64,000 nucleotides of DNA from RGIG7179 sp051893555 (GTDB taxonomy: Bacteria > Bacillota > Clostridia > Peptostreptococcales > Anaerovoracaceae): assembly GCA_051893555.1 (NCBI GenBank), contig JBJFHL010000086.1:22907-86906 (forward strand), read 5' to 3'. The translations under genes and the position numbers were made by a program. The notes beneath the pieces are model-generated. The model searched no databases. It was not told the DNA's origin and saw only the letters and a program-made list of their open reading frames with translations. Positions within the stretch are counted from its first letter, which is position 1, and each line of letters opens with the position of its first letter. Shown here piece by piece: positions 28,095-36,943 of this stretch.

Positions 28095-28181
28095 AAGCCT
28101 CCATTTCCGTCACATCAATGACATCCCTCCAAGGCTTACACACTCCGCTTCTCGCGTTTTTCTTCAGCTTCTGTGCCAGCC

Positions 28182-29585
28182 TTAGAATACTAATCTTTCT
28201 TCGATGTAGGAGCGCACTTCGGATACAGGAATTCTTACCTGTTCCATGGTATCCCGGTCACGGATGGTGACACAGCCGTCTGTCTCCGTATCGAAGTCAA
28301 CGCAAATGCAGAATGGAGTTCCAATTTCGTCTTCTCTTCTGTATCTCTTACCGATTGAACCCGCTGCATCATAGTCTACCATGAAGTATTTCGAAAGTTC
28401 TTCATGAATAGGCTCTGCGATTGGTGATAACTTCTTTGCGAGAGGTAACACAGCCGCCTTGAACGGAGCCAGAGCCGGGTGGAATTTCATGACCACACGG
28501 GTATCTTCCTTGCCGTTTCCGTCGGTGAGAACCTCTTCGGTATATGCATCAACCAGGAAGGCCAGAGCAACTCTGTCCGCACCCAGTGATGGCTCGATCA
28601 CATAAGGGACATACTTTTCGTTGGTTTCCGGATCATTGTAGGACAGATCCTGGCCGGAGGTGTTGATATGCTGTGTCAGATCAAAATTGGTCCGGTCAGC
28701 GATGCCCCATAATTCACCCCAGCCGAATGGGAACAGGTATTCAATGTCCGTGGTCGCGTTGCTGTAGTGAGACAGCTCTTCCTTTTCGTGGTCTCTGGTA
28801 CGGATATTTTCCATATTCATACCCAGACTCTTCAGGAAGTTTACGCAGTATTCCTTCCAGTAGGCAAACCATTCCAGATCGGTACCCGGTTTACAGAAGA
28901 ATTCCAGCTCCATCTGCTCAAACTCTCTGGTACGGAATGTAAAGTTGCCCGGTGTAATCTCGTTCCGGAAGGATTTACCGATCTGCGCAATGCCGAACGG
29001 CACTTTCTTTCTGGAGGTTCTCTGCACATTCTTAAAGTTTACAAAAATACCCTGTGCAGTTTCCGGTCTTAAATAAATCTCAGACTTGGAATCTTCCGTC
29101 ACACCCTGGAACGTCTTGAACATCAGATTAAACTGACGGATGCCGGTGAAATCGCTCTTACCGCATTCCGGACACGGAATACTGTTTTCCGCAATGTAGC
29201 TTTCCAGCTTTTCATTGCTCCATCCGTCCACCGTAACGCCTTCGATTCCTTTCTGTGCATGATAGTCCTCAATCAGCTTATCAGCTCTGAATCTGGCTTT
29301 GCAGCTCTTGCAGTCAATCAGCGGATCGGCGAAGCCGCCCACATGACCGGAAGCAACCCATGTCTTCGGATTCATCAGGATGGCTGCATCCAGCCCTACA
29401 TTGTATTTGGACTCCTGAACGAACTTTCTCCACCACGCCTTTTTCACGTTGTTTTTGAACTCCACGCCCAGAGGACCATAATCCCATGTATTGGCCAGGC
29501 CGCCGTATATTTCGGAACCCGGGAACACGAAGCCTCTGTTCTTGGCTAAAGCCACAATCTTATCCATCGTTACATCTTTGCTCAT
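28182..29585 (-). CDS. glyQS: Glycyl-tRNA synthetase, dimeric (alpha-2) type
   Basis: 467 aa. Class II synthetase charging tRNA-Gly. Visible: MDKIVALAKNRGFVFPGSEIYGG at the N-terminus, a zinc-type insertion CKSCKARFRAD then CPECG, motif 2 FRNEITPGNFTFRTREFEQMELEFF near 208-232, motif 3 IEPSLGADRVALAFL near 332-346, and a C-terminal anticodon-binding domain (APFKAAVLPL). No T-box leader was recognised in the 130 bp upstream, which carries only an AGAAAAC/GTTTTCT hairpin (about 29634-29660). Confidence 0.97.
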   Translation of the reverse strand: MSKDVTMDKIVALAKNRGFVFPGSEIYGGLANTWDYGPLGVEFKNNVKKAWWRKFVQESKYNVGLDAAILMNPKTWVASGHVGGFADPLIDCKSCKARFRADKLIEDYHAQKGIEGVTVDGWSNEKLESYIAENSIPCPECGKSDFTGIRQFNLMFKTFQGVTEDSKSEIYLRPETAQGIFVNFKNVQRTSRKKVPFGIAQIGKSFRNEITPGNFTFRTREFEQMELEFFCKPGTDLEWFAYWKEYCVNFLKSLGMNMENIRTRDHEKEELSHYSNATTDIEYLFPFGWGELWGIADRTNFDLTQHINTSGQDLSYNDPETNEKYVPYVIEPSLGADRVALAFLVDAYTEEVLTDGNGKEDTRVVMKFHPALAPFKAAVLPLAKKLSPIAEPIHEELSKYFMVDYDAAGSIGKRYRREDEIGTPFCICVDFDTETDGCVTIRDRDTMEQVRIPVSEVRSYIEERLVF

Positions 29586-29717
29586 TTTTAACCTGTCTCC
29601 TGAATTATAAAATATTTTTTCGTTTTTTTGTATAGAAAACCGGAAGTCCTGTTTTCTTTTTTTATTTATTACATTTCACTTATTTTGGTAAAGTTTTCTG
29701 TAAAAATACTTAATTAA

Positions 29718-30392
29718 TTAAAGGTCGTCCTTTTCTTCCTCTTCTTCAGCTTCTTCTTCAGCCTCTTCTTCATGCAGTTTTGCTTCTGCCTGGTCCAGAA
29801 GATCTTCGATCTTGTCGCCCAGTGCTTCTGCAGCCTCTTCGATATCATCGAAGGCATCTTCTTTCTTTGCCTTGAATTCCGTAATTTTATCGGAAGCGAC
29901 ATCCTTAATGTTGTTATAGGCTTCCGTTCCTCTGGCCACCACATCGTCCACAACGACAGATCCTTTTTCTGCCACTTCCTTGCCGATGGCTTCTGCACGT
30001 TCGCTGATGTCGATCACAGTGCCGTCATCCTTGGTCAGCTCAATCTTGCATTTGAAACCGAAGGCCGCAATGATACCTGCAATCACACCCCACGGTGCAA
30101 CAATGGCTCCGAGGATACCTGCGTTTAACGGCAGGTTCAGCAGAATATCTCCGTCACGGCTGATGGTGATCTTGGAGATGTTTCCTTTTTTCACCAGTTC
30201 CTTGATTTTTTCCACGGTTTCGTTGGCTGCCGCGTTCACCTTTCTGGCCGGCTTTTCATCCACGGTTTCCTCGATGGCGATGATGGCGTCCACCACGCTG
30301 CCGTCTGCTGCTTCCAGTGCATCTTTGGCTTCCTTATAGGATACGCCGGTTCTGTCCTTTACCAGTTCGATCTTTTCCAGTGTAATTTCCAT
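29718..30392 (-). CDS. DUF4342 domain protein with UBA-like N-terminus
   Basis: 224 aa. Residues 1-40 resemble the UBA/EF-Ts N-terminal fold (IELVKDRTGVSYKEAKDALEAADGSVVDAII). Residues 55-120 form the DUF4342 domain with a hydrophobic hairpin (AGILGAIVAPWGVIAGIIAAFG) that may be membrane-associated. The rest is helical and extremely acidic (poly-Glu C-terminus). Function unknown. GGAGG precedes the ATG. It follows recO by 12 bp, so it is likely the last gene of the yqfC-recO operon. Confidence 0.82.
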   Translation of the reverse strand: MEITLEKIELVKDRTGVSYKEAKDALEAADGSVVDAIIAIEETVDEKPARKVNAAANETVEKIKELVKKGNISKITISRDGDILLNLPLNAGILGAIVAPWGVIAGIIAAFGFKCKIELTKDDGTVIDISERAEAIGKEVAEKGSVVVDDVVARGTEAYNNIKDVASDKITEFKAKKEDAFDDIEEAAEALGDKIEDLLDQAEAKLHEEEAEEEAEEEEEKDDL

Positions 30393-30404
30393 GGTTTACC
30401 TCCT

Positions 30405-31181
30405 TTAAACAAATGACTTCAGGTCTTCCGTGAAAAACCCTTCGCTTTTCAGTTCTTTCACATCCAGATGATATGCCAGATACTGCCGCAGAATGTGCTG
30501 CAGCTTCTCCAGCGTGTTTTCCTCCAGCGCCAGCCTGCGGAAGTCCGAAAGCGGGTGCTTCTGAAAATACTTTAATATATCTACTATACCAAAATTTATC
30601 TCATAAATCAACGCTCTGCCGTTTTCTTTTCGAAGCTGCTGTCCGCAGGTATCGCACAGCATCCCGCCTTCCTCCACCGAAAACAGTTGCAGATGTTCCG
30701 AACCGCTGCATCCGCAGGCCGTACACTGATCCAGGCAGGGCATGGTTCCCAGAATATCCAACGCCTTGACCATATAGGCCATGACCAGGGTTCCATGCTT
30801 TTTTTTCCGTTGCTCCATCTCCTCCAGGAAGTCCAGCAGCAGCTGGTAAAGCCGCGGCTGCGGCAGTTCCTCCGGAAGCAGCTTCTCCGTCAGCTCCAGC
30901 ACATAGCTGGCCGCCATATACTTGTCCAGGTCTTCCCCGATCCGGTAAAAGCTCTGCAGCACCTGACCGCTGTTCAGATTATAACTTTCCCGGCCCTTGA
31001 ACAGCTCGTACCTGCCGTTGGTAAAGGGCCGCACCGCCAGTGCGGACTTGTTCTTACCGCCCTCGTTGATGCTGGTTCCCACGTTGATCTTGCCGAATTT
31101 CCGGGAAAACAGCAGGATCATCCGCCGCCCCCCTACCGTACGCACCTGCCGCAGCACGATGCCTTCTGTATCGGTAATCAT
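30405..31181 (-). CDS. recO: DNA repair protein RecO
   Basis: 258 aa. Mediator of RecF-pathway recombination that loads RecA onto SSB-coated DNA. The N-terminal OB fold begins TDTEGIVLRQVRTVGGRRMILLFSRKFG; a helical middle follows; a four-cysteine zinc motif (CTACGCSG, then CDTCG) lies at about residues 152-182. The start is 2 bp after the era stop, indicating an operon. Confidence 0.95.
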   Translation of the reverse strand: MITDTEGIVLRQVRTVGGRRMILLFSRKFGKINVGTSINEGGKNKSALAVRPFTNGRYELFKGRESYNLNSGQVLQSFYRIGEDLDKYMAASYVLELTEKLLPEELPQPRLYQLLLDFLEEMEQRKKKHGTLVMAYMVKALDILGTMPCLDQCTACGCSGSEHLQLFSVEEGGMLCDTCGQQLRKENGRALIYEINFGIVDILKYFQKHPLSDFRRLALEENTLEKLQHILRQYLAYHLDVKELKSEGFFTEDLKSFV

Positions 31182-31183
31182 GA

Positions 31184-32083
31184 CTACAGATCCTTATAGC
31201 CGAAGTTCGACAAGGCAAAGTCGGAGTCTCTCCAGTTTTCCTTTACCTTGACCCAGAGCTGAAGATAGACCTTCGTGCCCAGCAGAGCCTCAATCTCCAG
31301 GCGGGCGCTCTTGCCGATGCCCTTCAGCTTCTTGCCTTCCTTCCCGATGATGATACCCTTATGGGATTTCCGCTCACAATAGATCACTGCACCGATGCGG
31401 GTGATGTCCACATCCTCTTCATAGCTTTCGATTTCCACGGCCACACCATGGGGCACTTCGTCTTCCAGATACATAAGTACCTTTTCCCGGATGATTTCAC
31501 TGACGATGAACCGTTCCGGATGGTCTGTAATCATGTCGGAAGGGAAATACATCGGTCCCTCTTCCAGGAAATCCTCGATGCGGGAAAGCAGCGCAGGGAC
31601 ATTCTTTCCCTCCAGCGCCGAGATCCCGAACACCCCGTCAAAAACGCCCATGGCCTCATACGCCTCGAACATCCCCCGGAACACCGCAGGGTCCATCTTG
31701 TCGATTTTGTTGATCACCAGAAGCTTCGGTGTCGGAATATCCCGGATCAGATCGAGAATGTATCTGTCTCCCGGTCCCTTCTCCAGCGGACTGTCCACCA
31801 GGAACAGGATGACTTCCACCTCCTTGAAGGTGTTCAGCGCAGAATCCGTCATGAAATTTCCCAGCTTGGTCCGCGGTTTATGAATGCCCGGTGTATCGAT
31901 GAAGACCATCTGGCAGCCTTCCCGGTCCGGGGCATCTTCCCGGGTGTAAATTCCCCGGATGGTGTTTCTGGTGGTCTGCGGCTTATTGGAAGTGATGGCG
32001 ATCTTCTCTCCCAGCACCGCGTTCAGTAAGGTGGACTTGCCTACATTCGGCCGTCCGATAATTCCGATAAATCCTGTTTTCAA
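31184..32083 (-). CDS. era: GTPase Era
   Basis: 299 aa. Ribosome-assembly GTPase binding the 3' end of 16S rRNA. G1 GRPNVGKST (10-18), switch region TRNTIRGI, G3 DTPGI, G4 NKID and the C-terminal KH domain with KGIIIGKEGKKLKGIGKSAR. The start codon is TTG, overlapping the cdd stop by 4 nt (TTGA), with GGAGGG upstream in the end of cdd. Confidence 0.97.
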   Translation of the reverse strand: MKTGFIGIIGRPNVGKSTLLNAVLGEKIAITSNKPQTTRNTIRGIYTREDAPDREGCQMVFIDTPGIHKPRTKLGNFMTDSALNTFKEVEVILFLVDSPLEKGPGDRYILDLIRDIPTPKLLVINKIDKMDPAVFRGMFEAYEAMGVFDGVFGISALEGKNVPALLSRIEDFLEEGPMYFPSDMITDHPERFIVSEIIREKVLMYLEDEVPHGVAVEIESYEEDVDITRIGAVIYCERKSHKGIIIGKEGKKLKGIGKSARLEIEALLGTKVYLQLWVKVKENWRDSDFALSNFGYKDL

Positions 32084-32460
32084 AGTCTGAATCCCTCCGG
32101 CAGTATTTCTTCCATGGTATAGACCCGCAGGGAGTCTTCATCGTTTCCTGTAATGATTTTAAAGTCATCCTCGCAGAATTCCTTCATGAACTGGCGGCAG
32201 ATTCCGCACGGCCATGCTTCTCCGTCAGACGAAACCACCGCGATGGCCTCAAACTCTGTGCAGCCTTCCGAAATGGCCTTGACGAAAGCGGTCCGCTCTG
32301 CGCAGATGGTTCCTCCGAACGAGGAATTCTCCACATTGACGCCGGTATATACCTTCCCGTCCTTTCCCAGCAGGGCGGCGCCTACCTTGAATTTGGAAAA
32401 CGGCGCATAGGCCAGCGGAATCATTTCCACGGCCTGTCTGTAAAGTTCCCTGTACTTCAT
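32080..32460 (-). CDS. cdd: Cytidine deaminase
   Basis: 126 aa. Zinc enzyme of pyrimidine salvage, converting cytidine/deoxycytidine to uridine forms. Zinc/catalytic motifs are CAERTAF (Cys with Glu, about residue 53-59) and PCGICRQ (about 84-90); VGAALLGKDGKVYTGVNVENSS is the substrate loop. The tetramer-type short form is intact. It is coupled to era by overlap and separated from ybeY by one base. Confidence 0.96.
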   Translation of the reverse strand: MKYRELYRQAVEMIPLAYAPFSKFKVGAALLGKDGKVYTGVNVENSSFGGTICAERTAFVKAISEGCTEFEAIAVVSSDGEAWPCGICRQFMKEFCEDDFKIITGNDEDSLRVYTMEEILPEGFRL

Positions 32461-32461
32461 C

Positions 32462-32923
32462 TCAATTTTCCTCCCTTTTTAATCCGATCCGTTCCATGAC
32501 CTCCTCTTCCCGGCAGCGCATGATCCGTTTCTCATCCTCCTCCATATGGTCGTAGCCCAGCAAGTGGAGCACGCTGTGCACAAACAGATAGATGATCTCC
32601 CTTTCAAAGGAATGGCCGAACTCCTCTGCCTGCTCCCTCGCCCGGTCGCTGCAGATGACCACATCCCCCAGCATGATTTCCCCTTCCTCCGGCAGATCGT
32701 CCAGATCATCAAACTGCGGGAAGCTCAGCACATCCGTCGGGCTATCCACCTGTCGATACTCCCGGTTCAGGTCATGAATCTCCTCCAGGGAAACGAAGGT
32801 AACGCTGATCTCACTCCGCTCCGTATCAATCTGCTCTGCATCCAGGCAGTATTCTGCCGCCTGCAGCATGGTGTCCAGAATTTCCTGTGTGACAGCCTGT
32901 CCCTCTTCAAAATATATTTTCAT
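32462..32923 (-). CDS. ybeY: Endoribonuclease YbeY (16S rRNA maturation)
   Basis: 153 aa; the ATG at 32923 (MKIYFEEGQ) follows GAGGAG and the 15 upstream in-frame codons are rejected. The zinc site HSVLHLLGYDH (H-x3-H-x5-H) is at about residues 117-127; TDVLSFPQFDD and GDVVICSDRA are also family-typical. It sits between phoH and cdd as in many Firmicutes. Confidence 0.95.
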   Translation of the reverse strand: MKIYFEEGQAVTQEILDTMLQAAEYCLDAEQIDTERSEISVTFVSLEEIHDLNREYRQVDSPTDVLSFPQFDDLDDLPEEGEIMLGDVVICSDRAREQAEEFGHSFEREIIYLFVHSVLHLLGYDHMEEDEKRIMRCREEEVMERIGLKREEN

Positions 32924-32951
32924 GGCATCTTCTCCTCGTCTTACTGTATCT

Positions 32952-33917
32952 TTATTCCTGCAGTTCATCCGGATATTTTTTATAATACTGATCGTAGGCG
33001 TTGATGATCTTCTTCACCAGCTCGTGCCGCACCACGTCCACGTCCTTCAGGTAGCAGAAGTCGATATCCTGCACGTTTTTCAGCACCCGTATGGCTTCCA
33101 CCAGTCCGGACTTTTTCCCCTTCGGCAGGTCGATCTGGGTCACGTCGCCGGTAACCACCACCTTGGAACCGAAGCCCATACGGGTCAGGAACATCTTCAT
33201 CTGCTCCCGGGTGGTATTCTGCGCCTCGTCCAGAATAATGAAGGAGTTGTCCAGTGTCCGTCCGCGCATGTATGCCAGAGGCACCACCTCTATGACTTCC
33301 TTTTCCTTCAGCCGCAGCGCCGCGTCTCTGCCCAGCACATCGTACAGTGCATCATAGAGCGGCCGCAGGTACGGATCCACCTTGTCCTGCAGATCTCCCG
33401 GAAGAAAACCCAGCCGCTCCCCGGCTTCCACCGCAGGCCGGGCCAGAATGATCTTCTGCACCTCTTTATTCTTGTAGGCATTGATGGCCATGGCCACGGC
33501 AATATACGTCTTCCCCGTTCCTGCCGGACCTACGCCGAAAACGATATCCTTCTTTCGGATACTGTTGACGTAATTCTTCTGACCCACGGTTTTCGGCTTC
33601 AGCGGTTTCCCCTTGTGGGTGAAGCAGATCACATCCTTGCTCACATTGCTCTCACTGTAGGAAAGGCCCTCCTGCTGCAGCCCGATGATATAGGACACCT
33701 TCTGCGTATCCAGCGGTTCTCCTTTTTCCAGCACTGCAGTCAGTTCCCGGAGGATGCCCTCCGCCGTATCCAGATCCTCCCCCTTGAGGATCAGGCCGTC
33801 ATCCCGCTGAAAAATATCCACCCCCGTGGCTTCCCGGATCCGTGTCAGGTTACTGTCCAGATTTCCGAACAGTTCCGTCCGGTCGATGGTCTGTGGTATC
33901 TGTATCTGTCTCTCCAA
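32952..33917 (-). CDS. PhoH family ATPase
   Basis: 321 aa. The start is placed at TTG 33917, six bases after AGGAGG (33924-33929); an earlier in-frame TTG at 33941 has no such site. N-terminal KH-like region (about 1-100), then a P-loop NTPase: Walker A GVGPAGTGKTYIA, ARPAVEAGERLGFLPGD, Walker B FIILDEAQNTT and GDVTQIDLP. PhoH proteins are RNA helicase/RNase-associated ATPases induced by stress. The gene begins 68 bp inside yqfD. Confidence 0.92.
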   Translation of the reverse strand: MERQIQIPQTIDRTELFGNLDSNLTRIREATGVDIFQRDDGLILKGEDLDTAEGILRELTAVLEKGEPLDTQKVSYIIGLQQEGLSYSESNVSKDVICFTHKGKPLKPKTVGQKNYVNSIRKKDIVFGVGPAGTGKTYIAVAMAINAYKNKEVQKIILARPAVEAGERLGFLPGDLQDKVDPYLRPLYDALYDVLGRDAALRLKEKEVIEVVPLAYMRGRTLDNSFIILDEAQNTTREQMKMFLTRMGFGSKVVVTGDVTQIDLPKGKKSGLVEAIRVLKNVQDIDFCYLKDVDVVRHELVKKIINAYDQYYKKYPDELQE

Positions 33918-34983
33918 TCGCTGCCTCCTGCTTGATTCCAATTTCCTGGCGTACTTCCAATAAGACGCTCACTTCTATTATATTTCCGCTGCGGGAAAAT
34001 TTCAAACTTTTATTTTGAATTTCCGCCTTTTCCGGTAAATTTTCTGCCGTCCAGAGGCGAATCTGCTGCTCTGCACGTCTTTTTGCCTCTTCTTCGGTCT
34101 TTTCCACCCGGTCTGCCACCGTTTTCCCGTCGGATGATTTCTCGCCGAAATGATACCTCTCCTGATAAAAGGTCATGTGATACGGTACCTTCGCCCAGAC
34201 TTCGCCCTCCGCATTGACAAAATAGATTCGCCCGCCTTCGCTCTCTTCGTCGAAGGTTGTCGGCTGGATCGGGATACTTCCCGTTATGAGAATCTGCCCT
34301 TTTTTCACGTAATCTCCCGGTTCAGCCAGTGCCAGCCCGTAATATGGATAAATGGTATCGATGTAGCCGGAATGACTGGCCACAATATTGGTATACACCT
34401 GCCGCTTTGTTCTCTCTTTCTCTTCTTTCTGATACAGATCATGGTCGGTTTCCGACAGGTTCAGCCACACCTTCTGCCCCCGGTAAACCAGTTGTACCCA
34501 GGTCACCTGGGGAAAGGCGTCGTAAATCGCCTGTTCTGTCCCTTCCCAGTCGATGTCCGGTCGGAAGGCTCCTTTGTAAATTCCCTTTTCGGCAAGACAG
34601 GCGAGAAGTGCCTCCTCCGGAATTCCACGGTATCCGCTGACTTCGATGCTCCGTATGAAAAAGGACTGGAAAACGACGAAAGTTGCCGCAAGCAGCACCC
34701 CCAGAACGAAAGCCGGACGGGCGAGAATGGATTTTGCGCCGGGGACAGGCCCCCGCTGCTGCAGTACCGTGATGCGGTACGCAGATTTTCCCAGTTTCTG
34801 CAGCTTCCGAAGGTCGGCCCGGCTGATCCAGCAGGTCAGTTCGGTCTCACCCTTCATGCGGACTGATCTCAGCTCCAGTCCCGCTTTCATGGCCCGGTCC
34901 AGCAGACGATCCAGACGAAAGCCCTCAATTTTCACGAAGATCCGATGGCTGTAAAAACTCAGCCTTCTCGATGGTTCCCCCAA
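33850..34983 (-). CDS. yqfD: Sporulation protein YqfD
   Basis: About 377 aa. The start is uncertain: TTG at 34983 is chosen because GGGGAGG lies seven bases upstream and the family has some ten residues before the KIEGFRLDRLL segment; GTG at about 34935 is possible. A membrane segment (FVLGVLLAATFVVFQSFFI, near residue 90) separates the N-terminal cytoplasmic part from an extracellular region with EVSGYRGIPEEALLACLAEKG and a lipoyl-like GYIDTIYPYYGLALAEPGDYVKKGQILITG. YqfD is expressed in sporulation and needed for engulfment-stage development. It overlaps yqfC (59 nt) and phoH. Confidence 0.88.
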   Translation of the reverse strand: MGEPSRRLSFYSHRIFVKIEGFRLDRLLDRAMKAGLELRSVRMKGETELTCWISRADLRKLQKLGKSAYRITVLQQRGPVPGAKSILARPAFVLGVLLAATFVVFQSFFIRSIEVSGYRGIPEEALLACLAEKGIYKGAFRPDIDWEGTEQAIYDAFPQVTWVQLVYRGQKVWLNLSETDHDLYQKEEKERTKRQVYTNIVASHSGYIDTIYPYYGLALAEPGDYVKKGQILITGSIPIQPTTFDEESEGGRIYFVNAEGEVWAKVPYHMTFYQERYHFGEKSSDGKTVADRVEKTEEEAKRRAEQQIRLWTAENLPEKAEIQNKSLKFSRSGNIIEVSVLLEVRQEIGIKQEAAIGETDTDTTDHRPDGTVRKSGQ

Positions 34984-35224
34984 TGAGCAACCTCCCCTCA
35001 TAGATTTCCCGGATGACCAGGTTCCTGCCGCGGATGGTGGTATACATCTGCGTTAGGACTTTCTGCGGTGCTTTCACATGCTTCAGTCCATGGCTGACGG
35101 TAATGGCCTGTTCGCTGAGCATGACGATACCCGCCACATTTTCCAGCAGTACCATATCATCGGTTACCACCACGCGGGGGCGGGTAAAATCCAGATCCCG
35201 GCTGATTTCTTCTCCAATCTTCAT
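34925..35224 (-). CDS. yqfC: Sporulation protein YqfC
   Basis: 99 aa; ATG at 35224 with GGTGG six bases upstream (a TTG at 35227 is next to it). Small PRC-barrel-like protein with the family pattern MVLLENVAGIVMLSEQAITVSHGLKHV and GRNLVIREIYEGRLLIGGTIEKAEF. First gene of the yqfC-yqfD-phoH-ybeY-cdd-era-recO-DUF4342 run; strong evidence that the host lineage sporulates. Confidence 0.9.
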   Translation of the reverse strand: MKIGEEISRDLDFTRPRVVVTDDMVLLENVAGIVMLSEQAITVSHGLKHVKAPQKVLTQMYTTIRGRNLVIREIYEGRLLIGGTIEKAEFLQPSDLREN

Positions 35225-35287
35225 CAAGCGCCACCGTCCTTCCTCCTGTCAGTGTATTCGTTCTGTCTGCAGGTTATGCGTTTTTTC

Positions 35288-35316
35288 TTGACAACACGGG
35301 GATGCGGCTGTATATT
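35288..35316 (+). promoter_or_regulatory. Sigma-70 promoter of the uracil/xanthine permease gene
   Basis: TTGACA (35288-35293), 17-bp spacer, TATATT (35311-35316). The start codon lies 59 bp downstream after AAAGGAGG. The leader is too short for a PyrR attenuator or purine riboswitch. Confidence 0.8.
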
Positions 35317-35374
35317 TATACTTGGTTTAAATAATCATTCATGCAATTATATCATCATATCAAAGGAGGAAATC

Positions 35375-36682
35375 ATGCAAAATCACGAACCGATTCTCGA
35401 TGTACGTACGCTGGGTGTGGGCAAGACCGTCATTCTTGGTCTGCAGCACACCTTCGCCATGTTTGGCGCCACCGTCCTGGTCCCGATCCTGACCGGACTT
35501 CCCATTTCCACCACGCTGCTGTTCGCAGGACTTGGAACGCTCCTGTTCCATCTGCTGACGAAAGGGCAGGTTCCTGCGTTTCTGGGATCATCCTTCGCCT
35601 TTCTCGGCGGATATGCCGCAGTGGCACCGCTGCTGGAGGATGGGTCTCCCAACAAGGAAATGCTTCCGTATGCCTGCGGCGGCGTGTTCTGTGCCGGCCT
35701 GGTCTATCTGATCCTGTCTGCACTGATCAAGGGCTTCGGTGCCAGAAAGGTGATGCGTTTCTTTCCTCCGGTGGTGACCGGTCCCATCATCATCGCCATC
35801 GGTCTGATTCTGGCACCTTCTGCCATCAATAACTGCGCCACCAACTGGCCTGTGGCCATCATCGCTCTGCTCACCGTCATCATCTTCAATATCTGGGGAC
35901 GGGGCATGTCGAAAATCGTTCCGATCCTGCTGGGTATCATCGTATCTTATATCGCTGCACTGCTCATGGGTGAGGTCAGCTTCGAAGGCATCGGGGAAGA
36001 AGCCATCCTGGGTCTCCCGCCGATTACTCTTATGAAATTCGATATCAGCGCCATCATCACCATCATGCCGCTGGCTCTGGCTACCATGATGGAACACATC
36101 GGCGACATTTCCGCCATTGGTGCCACCACCGGAAAGAACTACATCGCAGAACCGGGTCTGCACCGCACCCTGCTGGGCGACGGTCTGGCTACCTGTCTGG
36201 CGGCTGCCTTCGGTGCACCGGCCAACACCACCTACGGGGAAAACACCGGTGTTCTGGCCCTGACCAAGGTCTATGACCCGCGCATCATGCGGATTGCGGC
36301 AGTCTTTGCCATCATTCTTTCCTGTGTGCCGAAGATTGCCTTCGTCATTGAAAGCATTCCGACCGCCACCATCGGCGGTATCTCCTTCATCCTGTACGGC
36401 ATGATCTCCGCCATCGGTATCCGCAATGTGGTGGAAAACCACGTGGACTTCACCAGAAGCCGCAACACCATCATCGCAGCCCTGATTCTGGTCTGCGCCC
36501 TGGGCTTCAACTCCATCGGCGGCATCTCCTTCACCGTGGCAGGCACCACCATTTCCCTGTCCGGTCTGGCCATCGCCTCTCTGGTGGGCATCATCGCCAA
36601 TGCTGTCCTGCCGGGCAACGAATATGTCTTCCCGGAAGATGTGAAGGATAACAACGACAAGTTCCAGACGTATAAGCTGTAA
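35375..36682 (+). CDS. Uracil/xanthine permease (NCS2 family)
   Basis: 435 aa; ATG at 35375 after AAAGGAGG. About 13-14 membrane segments. UraA-type features: GLQHTFAMFGATVLVPILTGLP at the N-terminus, the GSSFAFLGGYAA segment, the substrate region TIMPLALATMMEHIGDISAIGATTG with the key Glu/His, and GAPANTTYGENTGVLALT. The closeness to UraA and to cdd suggests a uracil symporter; xanthine cannot be excluded. Transcribed alone. Confidence 0.92.
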   Translation: MQNHEPILDVRTLGVGKTVILGLQHTFAMFGATVLVPILTGLPISTTLLFAGLGTLLFHLLTKGQVPAFLGSSFAFLGGYAAVAPLLEDGSPNKEMLPYACGGVFCAGLVYLILSALIKGFGARKVMRFFPPVVTGPIIIAIGLILAPSAINNCATNWPVAIIALLTVIIFNIWGRGMSKIVPILLGIIVSYIAALLMGEVSFEGIGEEAILGLPPITLMKFDISAIITIMPLALATMMEHIGDISAIGATTGKNYIAEPGLHRTLLGDGLATCLAAAFGAPANTTYGENTGVLALTKVYDPRIMRIAAVFAIILSCVPKIAFVIESIPTATIGGISFILYGMISAIGIRNVVENHVDFTRSRNTIIAALILVCALGFNSIGGISFTVAGTTISLSGLAIASLVGIIANAVLPGNEYVFPEDVKDNNDKFQTYKL

Positions 36683-36754
36683 AGGGCAATCAAAAGAATA
36701 AAAAGAAGGGATATTTCCTTTGGCAATGCCAGATAAGGAAGTTTTTATGCAGGG

Positions 36755-36795
36755 TACGGTGTAACTCAGTAAAATGGTTTACACCGTATTGCTTT
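36755..36795 (+). terminator. Probable terminator of the permease gene
   Basis: TACGGTGTAA (36755-36764) pairs with TTACACCGTA (36779-36788), followed by TTGCTTTT. Confidence 0.6.
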
Positions 36796-36903
36796 TGAAG
36801 TTGACGGAAGCGGCGATATTTTCACTTAGTATATCGCAGGACATATGTTTGACAATGCTTTTTGAATATTTTTTTCGGCGAGTGGAAATAATATTTTTTC
36901 AAC

Positions 36904-36935
36904 AAAAAAGGCAAAGAGAAATGTATCTCCCTGCC
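36904..36935 (-). terminator. Terminator of the MMPL export locus
   Basis: On the minus strand GGCAGGGAGA pairs with TCTCTTTGCC (two G-T) and is followed by TTTTTTG, just after the stop at 36944. Confidence 0.75.
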
Positions 36936-36943
36936 GTCATACA

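Noticed and set aside
28095..28181. Riboswitch or attenuator between glyQS and ppdK
   Set aside because: Only 87 bp, no conserved core or terminator hairpin visible.
29586..29717. T-box leader of glyQS
   Set aside because: No T-box motif, specifier loop or terminator in the 130 bp upstream; only a small AGAAAAC/GTTTTCT hairpin.
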